The position numbers and the translations under genes are program-made. The notes beneath the pieces were generated by a model. That model was given only the letters and a program-made list of their open reading frames with translations. It had not been told where the DNA came from and ran no database searches. DNA of 64,000 nt from Zeimonas sp003577305. Lineage in GTDB: Bacteria; Pseudomonadota; Gammaproteobacteria; Burkholderiales; Burkholderiaceae_E. Every line of letters begins with the position of its first letter. The stretch's first letter is position 1. Of this stretch, positions 18,401 through 26,625 are shown in pieces. The stretch is from the NCBI GenBank assembly GCA_030263385.1, contig SZOX01000003.1, positions 62,001 to 126,000 of the forward strand, written 5' to 3'.

Positions 18401-21400
18401 GTGCTGGCTGAACTGGACCTGCACCAGCGGCATCGTGCCGGGTGTCCGCTTCGGGTTCGCCACCTCGACGATCGTCGAGAACGGCAGTTCCGAGCGGTCG
18501 AGCGACCACTGCAGCGACTCGCTCGCGGCGACCAGGAAATCGCGAGCGCTCTGGTCAGTGCCGCCCGAGCGGATGCGCACCGGCACCATGTTCACGAGCA
18601 TGCCCAGCAGCGACTCCCACTCGACCCGGTTGCGGTTCGCGCTCGAAGTGCCGAGCAGGAAATCGGTGCTCGCCGCGTAGCGCCGCAGCAGCAGCGCGAA
18701 GATGCCGAACATCGCCTGGAACGGCGTCAGGCCCCAGCAGGCCGACTGCCGCTGCAGCGCCGCGGCCACGTTGCCCGGCAGTGCGATGCGAAGCTGCCCG
18801 CCCAGCAGGCTGGGCGCGCGCTCGCGAACGCGTGCGAAGGGCAGCGAGAGCGTCGGGTCGGCGCCGCGCAGCCGTTCGCCCCATTCTCGTTGCAGCGCGC
18901 CTGCCTGCGCCGAGTCGAGCCATTGTCGCTGCCAGGCCGCAAACCGGCGAAACTGTGTCGGTTCGGGCAGCGCGATCGACTTGCCCGCGCACGAGGCCGC
19001 GTAGATGTGCGAGAGCTCGCGAAGGAAGACGCGGAACGACCATCCGTCGTGCACGTAGTGGTGCTCGACCATGAGGAACTCGTACCGCTGCTCGCCGACA
19101 CGATACAGCTGCCATCTCGCCAGCGGCAACCGGCTGGGGTCGATGCCCTGCTCGAGCACCGCCTCGATCTCCGAGCGCAGCACTGCGTCGCGTTGCTCCT
19201 GCGGGACGCCGCGCAGGTCGTGCAGGGGCAACTGTACAGCCATCGACGCGTGAACCTCGCCGTATACGGTCGCGTCGGGGCCGGAGTGGTAGGTCGTGCG
19301 CAAGTGCTCGTGGCGGTCGACGATTGCCTGGATCACGTCGCGCAGCCGGGCAGCGTCGAGCGGCCCTTCGAAGCTGATCAGCGACTGCGTCAGGTAGGCG
19401 CGATTGCCGGGATTGAGCTGGTGAAAGAAGTCGACCTGCACCTGCGACGGCGTGGCGCGATAGCGGTCCGCGCCGGTATCCGCAGCGGTCGCGGCGCTCG
19501 CCGTGAGGTCGTCCTCGACGCGGTCGTCCGGCAGTTCGGCGGCGAGGCGGGCGATCGTCGCGTCGCAGAGAAGCCGGCTCGCGGGAACCTCGACGCCGAG
19601 TGTGGCGCGCATCCGGTTGACGATCCGGACCGCGGTCAACGAGTCGCCGCCGAGCGCGATGAAGCTGTCGTCCGGCGTGATGCCGCCGCGCCCGAGTACT
19701 GCTTCCCAGATTCCGCGCAGCGCGTCCGTGACCGCGTCCGGGCTTGCGATCCGGTCGGGTCGCCGGGGTTGCGTACCGGCGGTGGCCGCCGCAGGCGGTG
19801 CCTCGCATCCGTGCCCGAGGACTGTCGCGATGCACTGTCCGAGTCCGGCGACGGTCGGCGCCTCGAACAGCGCGGCCACCGGCAAGTCGATGCCGAACGC
19901 CGCGCGCGTACGCGCCATCGCCTGGGTGGCGACCAGCGAGTCGCCGCCGAGGTCGAAAAAGTCGTCCTGGATGCTCACGCGATCACGCCCGAGCACCTCG
20001 GCCCAGATCGCGGCGAGCCTCTGCTCGATCGGCGTGCGCGGTGCGACGAAGGACGTGGCCGCGGCGCTCGCGTCGTCGTGCGGCGCCGGCAACGCCGCGC
20101 GATCGAGCTTGCCGTTGGCGGTCAGGGGCAGCGCGTCGAGGTCGACGAAGGCGGCCGGGACCATGAACGAGGGCAGTTGCGCGGAGAGCGCGGTGCGCAG
20201 GCCGGCCGCATCGAGGCGTCGGGCGCCGGGGCTCCAGACGATGTAGGCGGTCAGCCGGCGGTCGCCGGGCGCATGCTCGCGCACGATCACGGCCCGCTGC
20301 GCGACGCCGGGCAGCCTGCCGAGCGCGGCCTCGATCTCGCCCGGTTCGATGCGAAAGCCGCGCAGCTTGACCTGGCCGTCGTCGCGCCCGAGGTAGACGA
20401 TGTTGCCGTCGGCGAGCAGGCGCACCCTGTCGCCGGTGCGGTACAGCCGCGCGCCGATCGGAGCGGGTGCCTCGACGAAGCGTTCGGCGTCGAGCTCGGG
20501 CCGGTTCAGGTAGCCGCGCGCCAGGCCCGGGCCGCCAATCCACAGGTTGCCGACGACGCCGATCGGAACCGGGCGCATGCGATCGTCCAGCACGTAGCAG
20601 GTGGTGTTGGCGATCGGGCGGCCGATCGGAATCGCCGTTGGCGTCTCGCCGTCGGCCAGCGATGCGGGCACCTCGTAGCAGGTCGCGAACGTGGTGGTCT
20701 CGGTCGGGCCGTAGCCGTTGACCAGGCGAGTGGGGCGATCCGCGCGCAGCACGCGCACGACCGACTCGGGATTCGCCGCCTCGCCGCCGAAGAGCAGGTC
20801 CCGCACGCCCGCGAAGGTGTCCGGCGCACTGGCCACGTGCTCGTCGAACAGCGCGGCGGTGATCCACATCGTGTCGATGCGGTCGCGCTCGATCTGCCGC
20901 TTCAGCGCGCCGGGCGAGAGCAGCGTGTCCGTGGTGACGATCGCCAGCCGCGCGCCGTTGAGCAGCGCGCCCCAGATCTCGAAGGTTGCCGCGTCGAACG
21001 ACGCATTCGACGCCTGGCTGACGCAATCTGGCGGGCCGATGCGCACGTAGTCGGTATTGCAGACGAGCCGCGCGACCGCCCGGTGCGGGATCATCACGCC
21101 CTTGGGTTTTCCGGTGGATCCCGACGTGTACATGACGTACGCGAGGTGCTCGGGCCGCGCCAGAGGATCGGGATTGCCGAACGGCTCGCTGTCGAGCGAA
21201 GGATCGTCGTCGATGCACAGCAGCTGCGTGCCCGCATCGGCCAGTCGCGGCGCCAGCGCCTTCTCGGTGAGCGTCACGCGTGCGGCCGAATCGGCGAGCA
21301 TGAAGGCGACGCGCTCGTCCGGGTAGTCGACGTCGATCGGCACGTAGGCGCCGCCCGCCTTCAGGATGCCGAGCATCGCGACGATCATCGCGGGGCTGCG

Positions 21401-22993
21401 CCGCAGGTACAGCGCGACGAGGACGTCGGGGCCGACGCCGAGCCTGCGAAGCCGGTGCGCGAGCTGGTTCGCGCGGCGGTTCAGCGTGGCATAGTCGAGC
21501 CAGGGCTGGTGCCCGAAGACCACCGCGGTGGCGTTCGGTGCGCGCGCTGCGTGCGCTTCGAACAACTTGTCCAGCGTGCGGTCCGCGGGATAGTCGCGCG
21601 CGGTGTCGTTCCAGTCGACCAGCACCTGTCGCGTTTCCCGCTCGCCCATCATTGGCAGCGCCGAGAGCCGCGCCTGGGGGTTCCCGACGATCGCGTCGAT
21701 CAGGTTGCGCAAGTGCCCGGCCATGCGCTCGATCGTGGAGCGTTCGAACAGATCGGTGCTGTACTCGAGCGTACCGTGCAGCGCACCTTCCGTTTCGACG
21801 AACGTCAGCGACAGGTCGAACTTCGACGTATGGGTGTGGATCGGCTCCAGGCGCGCCGGCACCGCGCCGATCGCCAACGCGTGGCACGGCATGTTCTCGA
21901 GTGCGAACGACACCTGGAACAGCGGATTGCGGCCGAGCCTGCGCGCGGGCGCCGCTTGCCGGACCACCATTCCGAACGGTGCGTCCTGGTGCGCATAGGC
22001 GCCCAGGCAGGTCTCGCGAACGCGCGCGAGCAGTACGTCGAAGCCCGGATCTCCCCCGAGGTCGGTGCGCATCACCAGCACGTCGGCGAAATGGCCGACC
22101 AGTTCCTCGAGGCCGGCGCCATGGCGTCCAGCGACTTGAACGCCCACCGCTACGTCGCTCTGTCCGCTGTAACGCATGAGCAACACGTCGAACGCGGCGA
22201 GCAGCGTCATGTACAGGGTGGCGCCCGAATCGTGAGCAAGCGACTTCAGTCGATCGACCTGGCTGCGTTCGAGCCTGAAGCCGACAACATCTCCGCGATA
22301 GCTGGGTCGGCCGGGACGTCGGCGGTCGTGCGGCAGGTCGAGCGCCGGGATGCCGGCGAGCTGCTGCCGCCAGTAAGCGAGCGAGCCCGCCAGGCCGGCG
22401 GCACCGGTCGCTTCGCGCTGGCGACGCGCGACGTCGACGAACCGGCATGGCAGCGCCGGCAGCGCCGGGTCGGTGCCGTTCAGCTGCGCCGAGTACAGCG
22501 CGCCGAGGTCGCGCGCGATCACCGCGTGCGACCAGCCATCGGCGACGATGTGGTGGACGACCAGCAGCAGCACGTACTCGTCGGGCCCCATGCCATAGAG
22601 GCTCGCGCGCAGCAGGGGCGCGCGGCCGAGATCAAAGGGGATGCGGGCCTGCTGCAGCAGGGCTTGCCGGAGCGCCGGTTCGCGCTGCGCGGCGGGCAAG
22701 GCGTCGAGCCGCTCGACGGACAGGGCGAGACGCGCGTCCCGGATCACCCGCTGCACGGGTTGCCCGTCGGCGTCCTCGAACGCGGTGCGTAGCGCATCGT
22801 GCCGCTCGACGAGGGCCTGCAGGCTGCGCTCGAGCGCGTCGATCCGCAGCGGGCCCGCGAGACGGGCGCTCATGGCGACGTTGTGGGTGTCGCTCGCTCC
22901 GAACAGGCGCTCGAACACCCACAGGGTCTGCTGCGCCCAGGAAAGCGGCGCGTTGACGGCGTCGCGCCAATGATGCGGGTTCGTATCGGTCAT
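15455..22993 (-). CDS. Non-ribosomal peptide synthetase, C-A-T-T-C-A-T-TE
   Basis: 2512 residues. Domains in order: condensation C1 (HHIVADG 147-153), adenylation A1 (YTSGSTGKPKG at 622, NGKLDR at 960), carrier T1 (Ser1019), carrier T2 (Ser1118), C2 (HHYVHDG 1311-1317), A2 (YTSGSTG at 1790), T3 (LGGHSM, Ser2183) and a type I thioesterase (GYSMGG, Ser2312). By manual alignment to GrsA, the A1 pocket reads D-A-F-W-L-G-G-T-F-K, a valine-like code. A2 reads D-A-F-F-L-G-A-T-F-K, closest to aliphatic Ile/Val codes. No epimerase, methyltransferase or reductase domain is visible. The first C domain should accept a starter from the separate loading protein encoded just upstream, and the terminal TE releases the product. 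The two adjacent T domains lack a C-A pair between them. Confidence 0.93.
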   Translation of the reverse strand: MTDTNPHHWRDAVNAPLSWAQQTLWVFERLFGASDTHNVAMSARLAGPLRIDALERSLQALVERHDALRTAFEDADGQPVQRVIRDARLALSVERLDALPAAQREPALRQALLQQARIPFDLGRAPLLRASLYGMGPDEYVLLLVVHHIVADGWSHAVIARDLGALYSAQLNGTDPALPALPCRFVDVARRQREATGAAGLAGSLAYWRQQLAGIPALDLPHDRRRPGRPSYRGDVVGFRLERSQVDRLKSLAHDSGATLYMTLLAAFDVLLMRYSGQSDVAVGVQVAGRHGAGLEELVGHFADVLVMRTDLGGDPGFDVLLARVRETCLGAYAHQDAPFGMVVRQAAPARRLGRNPLFQVSFALENMPCHALAIGAVPARLEPIHTHTSKFDLSLTFVETEGALHGTLEYSTDLFERSTIERMAGHLRNLIDAIVGNPQARLSALPMMGERETRQVLVDWNDTARDYPADRTLDKLFEAHAARAPNATAVVFGHQPWLDYATLNRRANQLAHRLRRLGVGPDVLVALYLRRSPAMIVAMLGILKAGGAYVPIDVDYPDERVAFMLADSAARVTLTEKALAPRLADAGTQLLCIDDDPSLDSEPFGNPDPLARPEHLAYVMYTSGSTGKPKGVMIPHRAVARLVCNTDYVRIGPPDCVSQASNASFDAATFEIWGALLNGARLAIVTTDTLLSPGALKRQIERDRIDTMWITAALFDEHVASAPDTFAGVRDLLFGGEAANPESVVRVLRADRPTRLVNGYGPTETTTFATCYEVPASLADGETPTAIPIGRPIANTTCYVLDDRMRPVPIGVVGNLWIGGPGLARGYLNRPELDAERFVEAPAPIGARLYRTGDRVRLLADGNIVYLGRDDGQVKLRGFRIEPGEIEAALGRLPGVAQRAVIVREHAPGDRRLTAYIVWSPGARRLDAAGLRTALSAQLPSFMVPAAFVDLDALPLTANGKLDRAALPAPHDDASAAATSFVAPRTPIEQRLAAIWAEVLGRDRVSIQDDFFDLGGDSLVATQAMARTRAAFGIDLPVAALFEAPTVAGLGQCIATVLGHGCEAPPAAATAGTQPRRPDRIASPDAVTDALRGIWEAVLGRGGITPDDSFIALGGDSLTAVRIVNRMRATLGVEVPASRLLCDATIARLAAELPDDRVEDDLTASAATAADTGADRYRATPSQVQVDFFHQLNPGNRAYLTQSLISFEGPLDAARLRDVIQAIVDRHEHLRTTYHSGPDATVYGEVHASMAVQLPLHDLRGVPQEQRDAVLRSEIEAVLEQGIDPSRLPLARWQLYRVGEQRYEFLMVEHHYVHDGWSFRVFLRELSHIYAASCAGKSIALPEPTQFRRFAAWQRQWLDSAQAGALQREWGERLRGADPTLSLPFARVRERAPSLLGGQLRIALPGNVAAALQRQSACWGLTPFQAMFGIFALLLRRYAASTDFLLGTSSANRNRVEWESLLGMLVNMVPVRIRSGGTDQSARDFLVAASESLQWSLDRSELPFSTIVEVANPKRTPGTMPLVQVQFSQHDALAIDPSFGPLRWSVREAIANGTSKFDLSVIAIPQPGDGGVELVYEYAADRFDDADVQRIANDYRRLIDAILADPDARVAGLPMMDATLRQRVLVDWNRTARPFPDEVGLQQLFERQVRRNPIAVAIDSESGPVDYATLSRDANRLAHRLRELGVAHEVRVGVCLPRSLRSVVATLAIVKAGGAYVPLDPEHPAQRNAFALADSTARVLITDRSVTQRLAPEGLTVLDLDDEAALVARQPASDPVPRAGPASLAYVMYTSGSTGIPKGVMIPHRAVARLVCNTDYVRLGAANCVAHASNTAFDASTFEIWGALLNGARLAVLPTRSILSAPELATAFRRFGIDTMFMTSALFSEHAAGAPGLFAPLDTLLVGGEALDPVAVARVFAAGAPRRLLNAYGSTETTTFALYHEVTPATEPQRFIPIGRPIANTTAYVLDEAGQPVAPGLDGELYIGGPGVARGYLNRPELDAERFVEALAPIGARLYRTGDRVRLLADGNIVYLGRDDGQVKLRGSRIEPSEIEAALGRLPGVAQRAVIVREHARGDRRLTAYVVWSPGAERLDAASLRAALSRRLPSFMVPAAFVDLDALPLTANGKLDRAALPAPAPDEPRTVVDDDDGDAIERELRTIWESVLGRPGIALDADFFDLGGHSMLAVRVLAEIDRRMGRQLRTASFFEAPTIRRFAALLREGAARDARNCVVTIQPGDGTRALFFVSGWGGQLIILNELAKALGPNQTLHVLDTGAFGADGTDLSIEEVATRMIEDMRQVQPAGPYRLAGYSMGGKIVHEIAQQLHRRGESVALLALLDCSVSGQQRRHAAPMRVLLHLREAARMNPAQMLAYLGGRVRSMIRHLRPRERELFEGDEVEQTALTLAMERSARRMLAAWEAYRPRPYPGGVLLVRAEGGERLVGAIEDDDRTLGWGALSGDGVEVRSMQCAHNRMLHAPHAASLARILADAIGRDDTSSPGLSANRKWADADA
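16587..17041 (-). repeat. A2 copy of a near-identical adenylation sub-domain segment
   Basis: This segment, encoding the end of A2 from about motif A7 to the A10 lysine loop, matches 20082-20536 (A1) at a constant offset of 3495 bp. The first 94 bp of each copy (16587-16680 and 20082-20175) are identical by eye; differences beyond are scattered. This points to a recent duplication or gene conversion. Confidence 0.8.
20082..20536 (-). repeat. A1 copy of a near-identical adenylation sub-domain segment
   Basis: Partner of 16587-17041. Similarity is very high through the A8 region and fades past 20536. A further closely matching block lies around the A3 loop (near 21040-21135 versus 17540-17640), while the specificity-pocket region in between is more divergent. 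Confidence 0.8.
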
Positions 22994-22994
22994 T

Positions 22995-24920
22995 TCAGGG
23001 CCTCATCCAGTGCGTCCCGCCTCGGCGCGAGGCGAGCCCGTGGCCTCGCATTCGGCCAGCAGGCGCTCGACTTCCTCGTTGGACATGGCGTCGATCTGTG
23101 CAGCCAGCGATGCCGCGAGTGCGGTGCTCGCTTTCCGGCGCTTCGTCGATAGCACGCGCCAGTTCGGCCACTGTCGGAGGCTGGAAGAGCGCCGTGACCG
23201 GCAGTTCGAGCGACAGTCGCTCGTTGAGGCGCGCGATCACCTGCGCTCCTCGCAGCGAGTCGCCACCCGCTGCGAAGAAGTGGGCGTGCACGCCGAGCGG
23301 TGCGCCTTCGAGGACCTCGCGAAGCACTGACTCGACCGTGCGTTCGGTGTGCGTGTGCGGCGCGACGAATGCCGGCGCCAGCGCGTGTGCGAGTTTCTCG
23401 TGCAGGCTGGTGCGCGGGACCTTGCCGGTCGGCCTCTTCGGGATCGCGTCGACGAAGACGATCCGGCTGGGCACCTTGAAGCCGGCCAGGCTGGACAGCA
23501 GGAAGCCGCGCAGACCGGCCTCTTCGGGATGGCTCCCGCGCTTCGGCACCACCGCGGCGGCCAGGCCTTCGCCCAGCGAGGGCTGCGGCATCGCGAACGC
23601 GACCGCCTGTGCCACGTCTGGATGCTCGAGCAGGGCCTCGTCGACTTCGCGCGGCGATACCTTCTCGCCGCCGCGGTTGACGATTTCCTTGAGACGCCCC
23701 GAGATGAAGATGTAGTCGTCCGCGTCCATCCTGACCTGGTCGCCGGTGCGGAACCATCCGCGGGTGAACGCATTCGCGTTGGCCTCGGGGTAGCGTTCGT
23801 GGCCGGCGGTGACGCTGGGGCCGCGGATCGCGATCTCGCCTATCGCGCCCTGAGGCATCTCGCGCCCCGCGTCGTCCAGGATCGCCACCTCGACGCTGGC
23901 CGGCAGGCCTACGGAGCCAGGCTTGCGCGGACGCGGCGGCAAGGGGTTCGTGGCCATCTGGTGTGACGTCTCGGTCATCCCGTAAGCCTCGAGCACCGGC
24001 GCCTCGAGCAGCGACTCCAGTGCCGCCAGTGTGGTGGGTGGCAATGCCGACGATGACGAGCGCACGAACCTGAAGCGATGCTGCGGGGCGATCCGGCGGT
24101 ACGCGTCGCCGTGCGCGACAATGGCCTGGTGGATTGTCGGCATGGCCGTGTACCAGGTGGGTCCGAAGTCGGCCACCCATCCGAAGAACGCCTGCTCGTC
24201 GAAGCCGGGCGTGCAAACGTTGCTGCCGCCCGATGCGAGGGGCGCCAGCAGTGCGCCCACGAGTCCGTGGATGTGGAAGAGCGGCATCACGTTCAGGCAG
24301 CGATCGTCGGGCAGCAGCGCCGGGTGCGCGGCGAAGCTGCGGGCCGAAGCCGTCAGGTTGGCGTGCGACAGCGGAACGATCTTCGGGCGTGCGGTCGTAC
24401 CCGAGGTGTGCAGGATCAGCGCGACGTCGTCGGGCGCCGGGGAGCCCTCGGCCGCTGCAACCTGGGCGGTGCCGGCAGGGCGCATGGCCGACCTGGCCGC
24501 CCGCAGTTCGAAGCAGCCTGCGGCGGCGGCGAGATCGACGACCATCTCGAACACCGTGAGGCCAAGCTCGGTGGTGACGTCGCGAATCAGCCCGTGCTCG
24601 GCTTCGGGAACGATCACCGCGTCGACGCGGGCGTCTTCGAGATAGTAGCGGAACTCGGCGGTCTGGTAGGCCGGATTCAGCGGGACGCAGGTGGCCGAAG
24701 CGGCGACCGACAAGGTGGCGGTTGCCGCTTCGGGACCGTTGGGTACGCAGACCGCGACCCGTGCGCGATGGCGCACGCCGGCGCTCCGGAGCGCGGAGGC
24801 GACGCGCCGGAGTTGACCGGACAGGTCGGCATGGGTCGCGCTTCGCCGGTTCGGCGCGAGCAGCGCTGGCGTATCGGGCTGCCTGGACGACGCTCCCAGG
24901 AGCTCGACGATCGTCGGCAC
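22995..24920 (-). CDS. NRPS loading protein: acyl-CoA-ligase-like adenylation domain plus carrier domain, frameshifted tail
   Basis: 641 residues from a GTG at 24920, chosen because GAGGAAA lies 6-12 nt upstream; an ATG at 24959 is the alternative. The AMP-forming domain has LILHTSGTTARPKIVPLSH, YGMTETS and SGRLKEIVNRGGEKVSP. These resemble the oxalate-CoA ligase/PCS60 branch of acyl-CoA synthetases more than an amino-acid A domain. The ligase lysine lies in TGKVPR. A carrier domain follows with GGDSL (Ser555). It probably activates a carboxylic acid and presents it to C1 of the synthetase, whose start lies 1 nt after this stop. The last 45 or so residues look wrong: the expected helical tail IDAMSNEEVERLLAECEA is encoded in another frame ending at 23003. 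Confidence 0.82.
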   Translation of the reverse strand: MPTIVELLGASSRQPDTPALLAPNRRSATHADLSGQLRRVASALRSAGVRHRARVAVCVPNGPEAATATLSVAASATCVPLNPAYQTAEFRYYLEDARVDAVIVPEAEHGLIRDVTTELGLTVFEMVVDLAAAAGCFELRAARSAMRPAGTAQVAAAEGSPAPDDVALILHTSGTTARPKIVPLSHANLTASARSFAAHPALLPDDRCLNVMPLFHIHGLVGALLAPLASGGSNVCTPGFDEQAFFGWVADFGPTWYTAMPTIHQAIVAHGDAYRRIAPQHRFRFVRSSSSALPPTTLAALESLLEAPVLEAYGMTETSHQMATNPLPPRPRKPGSVGLPASVEVAILDDAGREMPQGAIGEIAIRGPSVTAGHERYPEANANAFTRGWFRTGDQVRMDADDYIFISGRLKEIVNRGGEKVSPREVDEALLEHPDVAQAVAFAMPQPSLGEGLAAAVVPKRGSHPEEAGLRGFLLSSLAGFKVPSRIVFVDAIPKRPTGKVPRTSLHEKLAHALAPAFVAPHTHTERTVESVLREVLEGAPLGVHAHFFAAGGDSLRGAQVIARLNERLSLELPVTALFQPPTVAELARAIDEAPESEHRTRGIAGCTDRRHVQRGSRAPAGRMRGHGLASRRGGTHWMRP

Positions 24921-25118
24921 CTCGGTTTCCTCGCAAGCGTGTTGTTCAGACCGCAACATCGCACGAGTGTCGCAAGATCGTCGGTGACCGAATTCCCGCC
25001 GGCGGGCAATCGGCCCGCTCGCGCCGATCGGTGGCGCGCGACAATTCATGGCTACGCGTGTGTGTGGCATGAGATGGGGGAGCGATGCAGAGGGGGCTGT
25101 GCGTAGTGGAGCCCTGCG

Positions 25119-26541
25119 ATGGTGACGGAGGGACGGCTCGCCGGCGGTGCGGCCTGGAGCGTTGCCGGGAAGGCCTTCCAGTTTATCGTTAGCCTGGCGG
25201 CACTGACGCTCGTCGCGCGCTGGGTCGGGCCCGACGCGTACAGGGTCTTCGCCCTGTCCTGGGTGGTCGTGGGGCTGGCCGACATCGCCGTGTCGGCGGC
25301 ACCCAGCGATACCCTCGCTCAACGGCAGGAACTGCGCGCGGGCCACTGTAATGCGACGTTCGTCGGCGCATTGGCGCTGTCCCTGGTTGCGTGGGTGCTC
25401 ATCGCGGCGGGAGCCGGCACGATCGCCGGATGGTTCGGCGGGGGCTCGGGACTGGCTGCGATTCTGCCGCTGCGCGCCGCGACGCTGCCGATGAACGCCG
25501 CCGCCGCGGTGCCGACGGCGCTTCTGATGCGTGAACAGCGCTTCAAGTCCATCGCTGTGGCCGGCGCCGTCGCGGGGATGATGGCCAGCGTGACGGGGAT
25601 CGCAGCTGCCTATGCGGGAGCCGGGATCTGGAGCCTGGTCGCGATGGAAGTCGTGCGACAGTTCGTCTCGGCGGCGCTGATATTCCGTTTCGTGCGGTGG
25701 CGACCGGGGCTGCACTCGCGTCGCGTCGACGCGACGGACCTGCTGGGTTTCAACCTCAGCACCTGGGGCGCATGGGGGGGTGAACTACGCCGACGGGCAA
25801 GTGCCGCGAGTGTTGATCGCGACCGCGCTGATGCTGGCGCCGACCTACCAGGTGCTGATGCCGGGCATCTCCCGGCTCCAAGCCGACCGCGAGGCCGCCG
25901 GACGCCTCGCCGATTCGATCCTGCGCGCCGCCGCGGTCGTTGGCACCCCGTTGCTCCTCGGGCTGGCGGCGGTCGCCAGCCCGTTGGTGCCGCTGCTGTT
26001 CGGCGTTCACTGGGCAGACGCGGTTCCGGTGGCCCAACTGCTCATGCTTCTCGGCGTGCGTGCGTCGATGTCGACGGTGCAGGTGGCCGTCGTGCGGGGG
26101 ATGGGCCGACCCAACTGGCACCTCGCCGGTGCCGCTTTCGGGTTGGCCATGACCATTGCGTTGACGACCGCGGCCATCGAACACGGACTGCTGGCGGTGA
26201 CCGCCGCGGTAGTCGTCAAGGCGTTCCTGATGTGGGCGCCCTACGCATGGCTCGTGCGGCGCCTCACCGGCCTGACCGCCACGCAGCAGGCCGCGGCGGC
26301 CACCGGCCCGACGCTCGCGGCATTGATCATGGCGGCGTGCGTCTTCGCCTTCGTCCAATGGGTCGGCGACCAGATTCCCGCCACGGCCACGCTGGCGCTC
26401 GCGATCGGGTTGGGGGCGGCGCTCTATCTCGCCGCGCTGGCCGTGTTCGCGCCCGCTGCCGCGGCGTTCGTGCGGGCGGCCCTCGCGACGCTGGCGCGGG
26501 GCGACATGAAGGGGCTTCGCGCGCTGTTCGCCGCCGGTTGA
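25119..26541 (+). pseudogene. Oligosaccharide-flippase/MOP-family membrane protein, frameshifted at a G7 run
   Basis: Two reading frames together encode one multi-helix membrane protein of the Wzx/MVF (MOP) superfamily. Frame 1 (from ATG 25119) holds the N-terminal helices, from GAAWSVAGKAFQFIVSLAAL to DLLGFNLSTWGAW. Frame 2 (from 25780) resumes with NYADGQVPRVLIA and runs to the stop at 26541. The join is a run of seven G at 25774-25780; one G fewer would restore the frame. The resumed part also looks about 20 residues short after VLIATAL compared with family members, from memory. GGAG precedes the start. Divergent from the NRPS loading gene, it could have exported the peptide or its lipid-linked form. 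Whether it is truly broken, phase-variable or a sequencing slip cannot be told here. Confidence 0.75.
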
Positions 26542-26625
26542 GCGCAGCGGACCGTGCGATGATGTCGGCCCGCTGCGCGCCCGATGCGCGCAGGGCCTGC
26601 CCCATCAATCCGTACGGAGGACCCG

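Noticed and set aside
15416..22792. An open frame of about 2458 codons on the plus strand opposite the NRPS
   Set aside because: It is the antisense of a high-GC gene, rich in Arg, His and Asp with no recognisable domains. The minus-strand frame has all NRPS motifs in order.
22995..25715. A longer start (up to 25715) for the NRPS loading gene
   Set aside because: The extra N-terminal sequence is not protein-like and overlaps the divergent flippase gene; the GTG at 24920 has a strong ribosome-binding site.
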